Origin: Macrocybe gigantea | Lineage: Eukaryota > Basidiomycota > Agaricomycetes > Agaricales > Callistosporiaceae | NCBI GenBank assembly: GCA_011319805.1 | Contig: SJRY01000306.1 | Coordinates: forward strand, 1-53,441 | Direction of reading: 5' to 3' | Length of the DNA stretch: 53,441 bases | In this document: positions 33,501 to 43,093 of the stretch, piece after piece | How the letters are laid out: the number at the start of each line of letters is the position of its first letter | How positions within the stretch are numbered: position 1 is the stretch's first letter | The notes under the pieces: generated by a model | The model's input: only the letters and a program-made list of their open reading frames with translations | Told to the model about the DNA's origin: nothing | Database searches by the model: none | Program-made: the position numbers and the translations under genes

Positions 33501-34407
33501 GCGACATCCGTACACCAGAAAAGAACCCCCGAAGCATAATGCTAAATCGCAGACTGCTGAGGAATTCGCCGAGATGATGAAGGAAATTCGGACCAAGGCC
33601 GAAACCTCCTTGTTAAAAGCCGCTGAGACAATGAAACGGACCTATGACCAAAAACAGAAATCCACCCGAGAGTACCATGAGGGCGATCAAGTCTGGTTGG
33701 AAGGCACTAATATCACGACTGACTGACCAACTGATAAATTAAATGACAAATGGTTTGGTCCTTTCAAAATTAAACGGCGAATCGGAGAATCGGCATACGA
33801 ACTCGAGCTACCGGAACACTGGCGAATTCACCCCGTCTGAAATGAATCCGAACTCACTCCGTACACGGCACCAGTATTTCCGTGACAAAAAGCAGTAACG
33901 ATTCTTAAACGGCCTCCTCCCATCATCATGGAAGGAGAAAAACAGTACGAAGTAGAGGCTGTGATAAATTCTCGATGGAATCGAGGAAAATTACAGTACA
34001 GAATACATTGGAAGGGATACCCCCTCGAAGACGCCACTTGGGAACCCGCCGAAAACGTCAATAGAGATGCACCGGACGCGGTCTCGAAATTTCATCGCGA
34101 GAACCCCGAGGCGCCATCCCTGGAAAGAGGACAATGTCAATTGCCACCACGATCCGCGCCGAAGAAGGTGGTGCGTACCCGCTTCCATCAGACCCAATCG
34201 CCGAAGGTCTTGTTCGACCACACGGCTGATGAAGTCTGGGTCTACCCATGAGGTCAGCAAATGAAAACGCTCCCGAGGAAGAAGACCCTTACCGGCTGGA
34301 TGTCGGACCCGAGCAAAGTCGAAAATCGGCTGGACGCGGCTTGGCAGGCGTGGCAACAACGTAAGAACCAGGAAGTTGTAGGCGAGAACGAGCGCCAGAA
34401 GGATTAA
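30514..34407 (+). pseudogene. Element A pol, main part (PR-RT-RNaseH-IN-chromodomain)
   Basis: In one unbroken frame this encodes the protease (LLDTGCTGSCID, near 30690), RT ([21 protein letters not shown], then IYMDDILIF at about 31774-31800), RNase H (VDASNYAIGGVLS), connection and H2C2 region (CDKCQRTK), and integrase: IDLIGPLPES (D), ISDRGRQF (D), HPQTDGQTERVNQ (E). A chromodomain, YEVEAVINSRW...IHWKGYPLEDATWEPAENV, lies at about 33946-34065. TGA stops lie at 31273, 31468, 32776, 33724, 33838, 33883 and 34249. The last is followed by in-frame coding to TAA at 34405-34407. LRP at 31468 is a clear Arg-to-stop case in a conserved RT motif. No frameshift in 3.9 kb. Confidence 0.88.
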
Positions 34408-34451
34408 GAGAATAATGAAGAAAAAAACATGATTGCGAGGACGCAATCCCT

Positions 34452-34463
34452 AAGAGGGGGTAA
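34452..34463 (+). other. Polypurine tract of element A
   Basis: AAGAGGGGGTAA lies immediately upstream of the 3' LTR, the expected site for plus-strand priming in reverse transcription. Confidence 0.7.
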
Positions 34464-34877
34464 TGTTACGATTTCAGGCTAATCGTTATCTTGACAACGG
34501 GCACGTGACTCAAAAGCCACATGATGAACACGTGATAGACGCGACGCGACAAACAAGATACAATGCAGTGACTCGAGGAAACCCTACGACAACAACGTGT
34601 CAATGCTAACTGGGGTGAAGGGTTATTACGCAGTACCTGTAGGACAACGCATGGAGTGCAGTTGGATCCTGACTCACACAGACAAGGGTTCAGGGTTTCA
34701 CGTAGCATGAGGTTAGCATAGTCGTGGTCCGTGCTCGGTGAACATAACGTATAAATACCTAAATTGTACCTAGTAGAATCCAGCTTCGAGCTGGCTTATA
34801 ATAGCACTCTTATCCCCGCCTCTCATCTCTAAGTGATAGTTAGAGTGACCTGCACGCAGAGTTGGTTTTGCGTAGCA
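34464..34877 (+). repeat. Element A 3' LTR
   Basis: This 414-bp copy of the LTR at 21556-21969 is followed by CGATG (34878-34882). Compared with the 5' copy there are ten differences, all transitions. Confidence 0.92.
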
Positions 34878-35741
34878 CGATGGACATTCTTACTAAGTAT
34901 TATCTGGAATACGAACACGTCTTTATCTATAACAATGCACCAAACCACTTGAAATGCGATGAACATGCACCGAGTGCCCGAGAGATGCCGAAGAACACAC
35001 CAAAGGGGGAAAAGAACTGGTTTGTTGAGGTGAAGAAGCGCGATGAAAATGGGAAGCTCGTCTATGATCCGAAAGGGCAAGTCATCAAGGAGAAAGTCAA
35101 AATGAACGACACGATCCTTGCTGATGGGATGAAGCAAGAGCTATATTTCCCTCCAGGGCATGAGTTTGCAGGAAAGTTCAAAGGAATGGTCATGCTGCTT
35201 GAAGAGCGTCGCTATACTGATGTCAAACATCTGCGATACGAGTGTCTGTCATTCAAATGCCCACCAGCATCATCCCAGGAATCTCATTGCTGTGTCCGCC
35301 GTCTTCTCTACAATGAGCCCGATTTTGCCCACATCCCATCTCTTCTGGAAACGATTTGTGAAGCCCGTGGTTTCCGTGTCATGTTCCTACCGAAGTTTCA
35401 TTGTGAGCTAAACTTCATTGAGTAGTGCTGGGGATTTGCCAAATGCCTTTATCGATTGAATCCCGAGTCATCACATCAAGATCAGCTGGAAAAGAATGCA
35501 TTGGATGCATTGGCGGCAATACCTTTGTCGTCAATGAGACGGTTTGTGATTTCATGGACACATCTGAGTCATTGATCTGATATGATGTTTAAGCTTCGCA
35601 ATTCATTCTCTGCGCTTTATTGATGCATACATCAAGGGCCTAAACGGTCGCCAAGCAGCCTGGGCTGCTAGAAAGTATCACAGACATTATGTACTTCCTG
35701 AATCCATCATGGATGAGCTCGAGGAAGCTCAGATCTTTTGA
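34878..35741 (+). pseudogene. DDE element T transposase, 3' part
   Basis: This continues from 21555: DILTKYYLEYEHVF, then IYNNAPNHL where this family normally has a catalytic Asp (YDNAPTHL-type block; here Asn, consistent with G-to-A). Next come MPKNTPKGEKNWFVEV, LYNEPDFAHIPSLLE, ARGFRVMFLPKFHCELNFIE (the catalytic Glu), a TAG at about 35423 in place of Gln before CWGFAK, then LDALAAIPLSSMRR. An intron at 35542-35593 joins to FAIHSLRFIDAYIKGLNG, and ARKYHRHYVLPESIMDELE ends at TGA 35739-35741. Stops and the changed second Asp show that it is dead. Confidence 0.78.
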
Positions 35742-35842
35742 TACCATCCTTTTATAATCACTCATTCACATTTTATTCAGCTTAATCCTCATCTACATAT
35801 CCCAGATTAATTCTACAGTAGATATTTTCATGATGCGTACAT

Positions 35843-36169
35843 TGTGAGGGTCAAGGCATGACTTGGCCCAAACAAGAGCAAAGGACACAGCAAAGAGACG
35901 AGCGAGGCAAAACTAGATATTCGAGGGAAGAATACACATTGATTCGACAGCCACTCAAGTCCCAAATACAGGTGGCTTTTATATATAAAATGGTTTAGGA
36001 GAAGTTTTCAGAGAAAACATAAAGAACGAGTCATAGTAGATTTCTATAGGAGGAGTTTGTAAAGTAGAGAGTAATGAGTGAATCATAGTGAATTTCTATA
36101 GGAGGTAACAAATAATAAATGAACGAGAATATGATGAAAGTATTTATGTATAGAATTAGGGTTGTGACA
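35843..36169 (-). repeat. Element C 3' LTR
   Basis: This 327-bp LTR has the same length as the copy at 41867-42193. On the minus strand it starts TGTCACAAC and ends CCTCACA. A TATATATAAAA box is readable on the minus strand near 35985-36000. Confidence 0.9.
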
Positions 36170-39100
36170 CTACCCCCCATTTTGAGGCCAAGATGGGCAA
36201 GGTGTATGAAGCGGTGGGTCATAATGAGTTGCAGGTCGTGCAATGCATCCAGAGCGGGTTGTTGTCATAGACGGGGGCTCGTACTGATGTGTCGGAGGCT
36301 GTAAGGGAGTAGGAGGACGGTCCGGAGGATGCAGAATGTCGGTGAGAGTGGTTGAAGGTGCAGGATTTGCGGGAGGAGTAGGTGGAGGTGCGTGACGAGT
36401 GCGCTGAATGACGATTGAGTGAGGTTGAGGTGCGCATGTATGTTGGCAGTGAAAGCATTCGAGTATTTCATTGTCTTCAGTGGAGATGTCATCAAGGGTG
36501 ATCCATGAGTTTTCTTCATGAGGAAGATCCTTCCAGTTGACAAAGTAGTCAAAACGGTGGCCTACGTTGTGAACATCAAGGACGTCTTTGATGCAAGGGA
36601 GTGGCAAAGTCTCGATTTCAACAGAGAGAGGTTCAGCATGGGGTCAGAATTCTGATGGGTCATGGTAAGGCTCAAGAAGGGAGGCGTGGAACACGGGATG
36701 GAGGTGTGAAAGGTAGGTGGGAAGTTTGAGCTGATAGGCATGGTTGCCCACTGTGCCAATGATGCAGAAGGGTCCTAGGCGACGATGATCCAATTTGTCT
36801 GATGGACGTTTCGTTTTAATGTTTCTGTGAAGGAGCCAGACGAGTTGACCAGGAGCGAAGTATGGTTGAGCCTCGTGTAGTCTGTTGAAATATAAGGCCT
36901 GATGCTGTTGAGCATGTTCGAGTTCAGCGTGGAGTTCAGCATGGATGAGGTCAAGACGAGAGGCCAGGCTCATAGCGGCGGGAACTGTGGAGACATCGGT
37001 AAGTCGGGGCTCAAAAAGCGGATGATATGCAAGGTTCGCGAAGAAGGGAGTTTGATGGGTGGATGAATTTTCATGATTATTGAAGCAGAATTCGGCGAAA
37101 GGGAGGTAGTCGACCCAGTCGTCCTGCTGGTATGAACAATAAGCACAGAGGTATGCTTCTATTGTTTGATTAGTGTGCTCCGTGAGTCCATCAGTTTGCG
37201 GGTGAAAAGCCATAGATGCTTTGTGATCAATGGAGAGTTTGTCCATGAGCGCGTGCCAGAAATTTGACACAAAAAGTGATCCGCAGTCAGAGATGATGGA
37301 TGTCGGGAGTCCATGGAGTCGAAAAATATGGTCAAGGAATAGAAAAGCAAGGTCAGGGGCAGTGATTGTCTCGTTGCATGGGATGCAATGAACTGCACGT
37401 GTGAAGCGATCACACACCACCCATATCGAGTCGAAACCATGGGAGATAGAGAGTTTGACCACGAAATCCATGGTGATGGCTTGCCATGGGCGGTCAGAGA
37501 TTTCAAGGGGTTGGAGAAGACTGAAGGGCTTGTGGCGAGGCATTTTGATGTGTGCACAAGTATCACAGGCACTGACGTATCGTTATACAAAAGTTGTCAT
37601 ACCCAGCCATAAGTAATCGCGTGCAACAAAGTTAAGTGTGCAAGCGCAACCAGGATGCCCACCAATGACAGAGTCATGTCGTTCAGCGAGGACATCGAGG
37701 CGGAGTGAGGGAGGAACATAGATAAGGTTGTTGTGTAGGACGAGACCGTTCTCTACTCGGAAATCACAGGAGCCATTGGCAATGGCCAGATGCTATTCGT
37801 TGTCGTGACCAGTGGCTTCCTTGAAGCGCGCGACTTGATCCATATTGTCGAACATGAGAGACGTAAGGGCAGAGATCATGATGGGAGGAACATCGGATTC
37901 AGGGAAGAGTCGACGTGTGTGAGTTGAGTTGATGAGAGGAGGGTGGCTGGGGTGATTTTTGGCATTGCTTGGCACATAGTCGGGGTGGTGAGAGGTAGCA
38001 TCTGCGATGTTGAGTCGGCCAGATTTCCAATTGAGTCGAAAATCGAAATCGGTGAGAAAGGTAGCCCAGCAAACTTGACGATGGTTGAGCACCTGGGATT
38101 TCATGAAGTATTCCAGATTTTTGTGGTCGCAGATGATGGCAATAGGAAAAGGGGAGCCGACGAGCCAGGCGCACATGTCATGGAAGGCCTCGATGATTGC
38201 CAGGAGTTCCTTATCATGGATGTCATAGTTGATTTCCTGAGGAGAGAATTTGTGTGAGACGAAGGCAACAGAATGGAGTTCACCATATTCAGCTGGTTGC
38301 TCGAGAATTCCTGAGAGAGCGAAGTCTGAGGCATCAGTGGTGAGGGTGCAAGGGAGTTGAGGGTCGAAGTATTGAAGGAGTGGTTGGTCAAGGAAGCAGG
38401 ACTTGAGGTCTTCGAAGGCCTTGTGAGCAGTGTCTTCAAAGGACCAAATGGACAATTTGCAAGTGAGGGAAGTGAGAGGGAGGGCCATGTGGGAGTACTC
38501 CGGGATAAAGTGCCGATAAAAGTTTGTAAAACTGAAGAAGCACTGAAGGTCCTTGACTTTCATCGGTTCAGGCCAAGAAGCGATAGTGTCAAGCTTCTTC
38601 AGGTTCATTTTGATGCCTTCATTGTTGATAATGTAACTGAGATATTCGACCTCAGATTGGTCGAAGTGGCACTTCGAGGCATTGCAGCATAGGTGAGCAT
38701 TTCGCAGGCGGTCGAGCACAAGACCAACATGGCAGTCGTGCTCTATCTGGTTTTTGGAGAAGATAAGAATATCGTCGAGGTAGACAACACAGACCAGATC
38801 AATCAGATCTCGAAGGACATCTTGAATGAATGCTTGCCAGGCAGCAGGCGCATTCGTGAGACCATAGGGGACAATGAGATGTTCAAAAAGACTGAGGTGT
38901 GTGTGGAATGCTGTCTTCCACTCATCACCTTCGCCGATGCGCAGGTGAGAGTATGCGGACTTGAGGTCGAGTGCCGTGAAGATCTTGCAGCCTTGCACAT
39001 GATCAAGAAGGTCATTGACAAGCGGGAGGGGGAATTTGTTCTTGTGAGTGATGGCATTGAGTCCATGGAAGTCGACGCAGAGGTGAATCTCGCCAGTCTT

Positions 39101-40708
39101 TTTCCGAATGAACAGGACCGGGGCACTGGCAGATGAGGTAGAGCATCGAATGTGGCCACATTGCAAGTGTTACAGATGCCACCCAAAAGGACTATTCAAT
39201 TTCTTATCTTATCTTCCCCCCATCCCTTATCCCCCCATCACGCTGTGCAGTGCGCAGCCATCGAGTCATTCCACTTCCCTAGTCACTCCGAGTCATCTCC
39301 TCCTTAGTCTTACTCATCTGCAATCCACAGCATTTGCACAGTCCGTGGTCCATGCTCGAGTACTGTAACATATATAAGGACTCCCAGATGTACCAGTAGC
39401 ACTAGGCTCAATATTCCATTTGCCATCGTCTTAAACCACTCTCGCACTTAGTCTGCCTGAGTCCTTTAAGATTCGTCTAGCCTAACAGCAAGTTAGAATT
39501 GACATACTCGGCAATGGCTTTGTGCTCTTGCAGGGAGAGGTGGTACATGAGACCAAAGGGCGGTGATTTGCCATCCTCGAGCTCGATGTCGATGTCGAAC
39601 GGTCGATGCTCAGGGAGTTTGTTGAATTTGGCAGGGTTGAAGACCGATTCGGCCCAGGCATGGTATTTCGGAGGGATTTTAGAGTGCCATTCTTCGCTGT
39701 CTGATGGTGGTGGCTCGAGAGGGTTGGCCGATGATGGGGTTTTGGATGTGAAGGAATTGATGTAAATTTTGGAATGTCGGTCATGGAAGAGGAGGTAAGA
39801 GATTTCATGGTGCTTGGAGGCTTTGAGGAATCGTTTTGCTGAGAGGATTTTGACATTGGCTTCAGAAAGCGGAGAGTGTGATTGCACCATAGGAGGTGAG
39901 GTAGGAGCGGTGATGATGAGAGAGTTGAGGAACGAAGTAGCGGGACGGAATTTTGACATTGGGAGTGGAGATGTTTGGGCAAATGCTGATTGGCTAGGAG
40001 TGGGTGGTGCTGAGAGAACATCATGGGTTGCTGAGAAACAAGGGGCGAAGATGCTGGTAGCAAGACCAAGGCCTATGCCAGCGGAGATGATGGGATGCGC
40101 ATGAGAGGCAGCCTGTAATGGAGGACCATAGCCCTCAGCGTATAGCCAACGAGGTTGACTTGAGGCACCACAGCAAGACAAAGCGATGGACCCATTGGCC
40201 CAATCGATGTCTGGGTTGTGATGTCGTAACCAGTTGAGACCGAGGATGATTGAATACTTGACCGAAATGACAGAGAGGGTGCGGTGTTCAATGTGAGAGC
40301 CTAGAGAGAGGGCAATGATAACATCTTGACTGATCAGACCAGATGCGATAGGGCGATTGTCCACAGCTGTGACAGCAACCGGAACGTCAAGAGTTCTTCG
40401 TGGCATATTGTATCGTGAAGCGAATTTGTCGGAGATACAGGAGGTAGTTGCACTGGAATCGAGCATTGCGTAGGTTTGAATTGGGTTTTTATTGGATAGG
40501 GATATGGATACAGTGATAAAGAAATGCCTACAATGAAGCGGAGACAAAGAAGAGGTAAAAACGAATGAGGGTGGAGGGTACGGGCCTTTGAAGGAGAGAG
40601 CGTCATTCAAGTGAACAATGGTGGGCCTTGGCATCGGGTTAAGCCCATCGAAATGTGTCCCTTCATTTACCGAAGGCCCTGGGACATTAGATGGACCTTC
40701 GGTTAGGC
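36170..40708 (-). pseudogene. Element C pol (PR-RT-RNaseH-IN-chromodomain)
   Basis: Read on the minus strand, the -1 frame opens at the slippery site and gives SLTEGPSNVPGPSVNEG, then PRPTIVHLND. The protease is next, with LDSSATTSCIS at about 40455 where DSG is expected. The solo LTR (39168-39487) interrupts between EYVNSNL and QCGHIRCSTSS, and the frame rejoins exactly when it and one GCAAG are removed. RT has CVVYLDDILIFSKN, RNase H has TTDASDFALSGIL, and the H2C2 region has CDTC. Integrase has MDFVVKLS (D), ISDCGSLFVSN (D) and FHPQTDGLTEHTNQ (E). The chromodomain is VLDVHNVGHRFDYFVNWKDL near 36540-36590. Stops include TAG at about 37790 and TGA near 36650. There is no frameshift in pol. 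Confidence 0.85.
39168..39487 (+). repeat. Solo LTR of the B family inside element C
   Basis: A 320-bp copy of the B LTR with no internal region is flanked by GCAAG (39163-39167 and 39488-39492). It marks a former B insertion that recombined between its LTRs. Compared with the B LTRs it has lost several CpGs (GACGCC to GATGCC, TGCGCA to TGCACA, AACGTATA to AACATATA), so it is older than the full B copy. Confidence 0.92.
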
Positions 40709-40715
40709 TTTTCCC
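40656..40715 (-). promoter_or_regulatory. Candidate -1 frameshift signal with H-type pseudoknot, element C
   Basis: On the minus strand the heptamer G GGA AAA (40715-40709) is followed by a 5-nt spacer. Stem 1 follows: ACCGAAGG (40703-40696) pairs with CCTTCGGT (40676-40669). The loop contains TGTCCC (40686-40681), which matches GGGACA (40661-40656) downstream as stem 2. Loop lengths of 9, 4 and 7 nt are compatible with an H-type pseudoknot. The gag TAA (40705-40703) lies just after the heptamer, and the -1 frame is open into pol. Confidence 0.72.
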
Positions 40716-41806
40716 ATAGAGGGAGAGGCCTTTGCTATGTTGGACTTGATATCCACATGGCGCTTCTTAGCGCCTTTGGACATGTTCAGGCAGTTGTTGA
40801 TCTTGTGATCCGGACCGCCGCAATAGAGGCACAGGTTATTCTTTTTGCAGCGTTCCTTTTCTTGCGTGGTGAGTGGACCACGAGGCTTGGTTTTGATGGA
40901 GTCGATTTCCATCGGTTCGCCGGGAGGGAGCGAGGAGTCAGTAGAGGTGGACGGAGCAGAATAAGCGGTGGACGTGGACGAAGAGGAGTGGTCGGAGCGG
41001 GATTTGGACTTGCCATTCTGATTCTTGTCCTCGGCCTTGCACTCGAGCTCGCAATCGTGAAGTCTGTTGTCAATCTCGATAATAAAGTCTGCATATTCCT
41101 TGAATTTCTTGGGATGGTCATCGCATTTCATGACGATGACCATATCCTTGAGGCCGGTTTGAGGTGCTCGTAGAACCGATCGATCTTGGTAGCTTTGGAC
41201 CAATCTACGTGAATGAGAAGTTTGATGTAGCGAGCAGCATAAGCGGCGGCTGAGCTGTTCTGCCAGAGTTGGTCAATTTTGCACATAGCTTTGGCCTGAA
41301 CATTCGAAGAGCTGAAGTGCCATTTAAACTCAGTGCAGAATGTCTCAAAATTCTGAAGAAGAGTTGGTGAGCTGGTTTTGATGGCGGTGTACCATTGACG
41401 AGGGCTGCCGTCACCGAAATAGGATGCTATAAAGAGGCATTTGTCCTCGTCAAGTGGAAGTCCTTTGTGAGAGAGCTGAACGGCGTCTTTGATGACCATG
41501 AGGAAGTCATTAACTTCTGTCGCCTTGCCACGAAAGGTAAACAGCTCTCGAAAGTGAGCGCTGCTGGAGCCGGAAGAGGAAGCCCCTTTGATGTAGCGGA
41601 GTAAGGCTTCATGGGTCTCGGTGACTTGTTCGTTGATGATGCGCTGGTCATGGATGTACAGGTTGGACTATTCTCCAATTTGCACAAGTTTCTGCAAGAT
41701 GAAGAGGTAGGCTTGATTGGGGTCTTCAGTGGTCTGGGCCTGCTGTTGTTGCATAGGCATGGACTGAGAGTTGTTGGGGACAATGTCCTGGTCAGCAAGG
41801 GACATA
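40703..41806 (-). pseudogene. Element C gag
   Basis: The start is probably the ATG at 41806 (MSLADQDIVPNNSQSMPMQQQQ region). The capsid includes INEQVTETHEALLRYIKGASS, RGKATEVNDFLMVIKDA, CLFIASYFGDGSPRQWYTAI and the CCHC knuckle CLYCGGPDHKINNC at about 40800-40840. Frame changes near 41680 and 41160 break it. The frame ends at TAA 40705-40703 after SMGKA, where GGA AAA forms the slippery site. Confidence 0.78.
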
Positions 41807-41866
41807 TTGAGTAATTGGGAACGAGGATTTGTGAGCAAGAAACGTTGTTTTGAGGTCAAATCAAAC

Positions 41867-42193
41867 TGTGAGGGTCAAGGCGTGACTTGGCCCAAACAAG
41901 AGCAAAGGACACAGCAAAGAGACGAGCGAGGCAAAACTAGATATTCGAGGGAAGAATACACATTGATTCGACAGCCACTCAAGTCCCAAATACAGGTGGC
42001 TTTTATACATAAAATGGTTTAGGAGAAGTTTTCAGAGAAAACGTAAAGAACAAGTCATAGTAGATTTCTATAGGAGGAATTTGTAAAGTAGAGAGTAATG
42101 AGTGAATCATAGTGAATTTCTATAGGAGGTAACAAATAATAAATGAATGAGAATATGATGAAAATATTTATGTATAGAATTAGAGTTGTGACA
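41867..42193 (-). repeat. Element C 5' LTR
   Basis: This 327-bp LTR is followed by TACAT at 42194-42198, the second target-duplication copy. On the minus strand it directs transcription toward gag. Confidence 0.9.
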
Positions 42194-42198
42194 TACAT

Positions 42199-42660
42199 CG
42201 AGTGTAGTGTATTGTGTACAGTTTACCATAGTCAGATAACAAAAGTCTATGTACATGTGCAGTTTTCATTCGTTGGACTGATCCTTTCTGAGACATAAAC
42301 TAGATATATAATCCAACAATTCTCCTAAAAAAAAACCAGTGATATCAATGTCCTTCCATTCCATCGCATCATTTTCCTGGTCCTCAGTCCCGTTTTGGCC
42401 GCTTGTGTCATGAAAAGTCACAGCACGTGACGTTAGTTGGATATGAGTGTCTTCTACCTTATCTCATTACGAGTCCTTTCTTTAGAAAGGCTCGTTCTAA
42501 TCATCTGCAATATGCGGGGAGGAACTCCAGCTTGTTTGTACACAGTTACGTTGCATTGTTTCGAGCGTGGGATATAAACAGACCCTGCGTCATTGTTCAC
42601 TCTTTCGGGCCTTGTTTTGTTTTGGTTTATATAGCTATGATTATGAAAAAGCGCCGGCGT
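42199..42660. other. Flank after element C, no gene seen
   Basis: This should include the 3' non-coding end of element T, because C inserted about 100 bp after the T stop. I found no inverted repeat matching the left side and no gene. Confidence 0.35.
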
Positions 42661-42689
42661 CGGCCGGCGATACCTTGCATGCTGTCCAG

Positions 42690-43093
42690 CCAAACCAAGC
42701 ACGCAAGGACAAACACTGGAACAGGCCATCATCGACATTGCTCCACCACTGGTAGGTGGTGGCCTTACCTTGTTCAACCTGTATGTCGCACCATCGCGTG
42801 GACGCGGTCCAGATACCATACGGTTGCTGCGACCGTTTGATGAGACGAATCTGCAGGCAGTGCACGAGTTGAATTTACTGGCAGAGGACGAACGGTTAAA
42901 GGCACTCGACAAAAACACCAGAGAACACTGGCCAACAATAGCCTATTCTAAATATTTATTTTGTATCACGGACGTGGTGTTGGAAGTGAGAAAGGCAGTG
43001 GAAAGGCAGGAAGGGAGGAACTGGTCGCTGATTGGCTGCTGTTTGTTTGTTCTGGCAGATTGTTTGTCATGTACAGGTAGATACCTTGCATAA
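42690..43093 (+). CDS. Unrecognised open frame
   Basis: One frame reads QTLEQAIIDIAPPLVGGGLT, then LYVAPSRGRGPDTIRLLRP, LQAVHELNLLAEDERLKALD and VVLEVRKAVERQEG to a stop at 43093. The composition looks coding (helical, charged), but there is no ATG near the 5' end and I recognise no family. It may be an exon of a host gene, or a fragment captured near the Helitron that follows. The opposite strand is also open over much of it, so the strand is not certain. Confidence 0.25.

Larger units (their letters stand above)
21556..34877 (+). mobile_element. Ty3/gypsy chromovirus A, full length, interrupted by B
   Basis: This is a complete LTR retrotransposon with LTRs of 414 bp each that begin TGTTACG and end TAGCA. 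It is flanked by a perfect 5-bp target duplication CGATG (21551-21555 and 34878-34882). It encodes gag with a CCHC knuckle, then protease, reverse transcriptase, RNase H, integrase and a chromodomain in the order typical of Ty3/gypsy. Without the 6.5-kb insert B it would be about 6.8 kb. The two LTRs differ at 10 of 414 positions, so it is not recent. Eight in-frame TGA stops inactivate it, but there is no frameshift. It sits inside the coding sequence of DDE element T. Confidence 0.92.
35843..42193 (-). mobile_element. Ty3/gypsy chromovirus C, minus strand, with a solo LTR inside
   Basis: This is a full-length element with LTRs of 327 bp each (on the plus strand TGTGAGGG...TTGTGACA), flanked by the target duplication TACAT (35838-35842 and 42194-42198). 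It lies about 100 bp downstream of the T stop codon. Coding on the minus strand is gag (CCHC) then protease, RT, RNase H, integrase and chromodomain. A B-family solo LTR with its own duplication GCAAG is inserted between protease and RT. The LTRs differ at 8 of 327 sites, all transitions. Polypurine tract: the complement of ctacccccc beside the left LTR. Confidence 0.92.

Noticed and set aside
38357..39136. Long plus-strand open frames across element C
   Set aside because: They are shadows of the RT/RNase H coding strand. All recognisable motifs (YLDD, TDASDFAL) are on the minus strand.
42454..42918. Minus-strand open frame of 154 codons
   Set aside because: It overlaps the plus-strand frame at 42690-43093, whose composition looks more coding. 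It has no motif.
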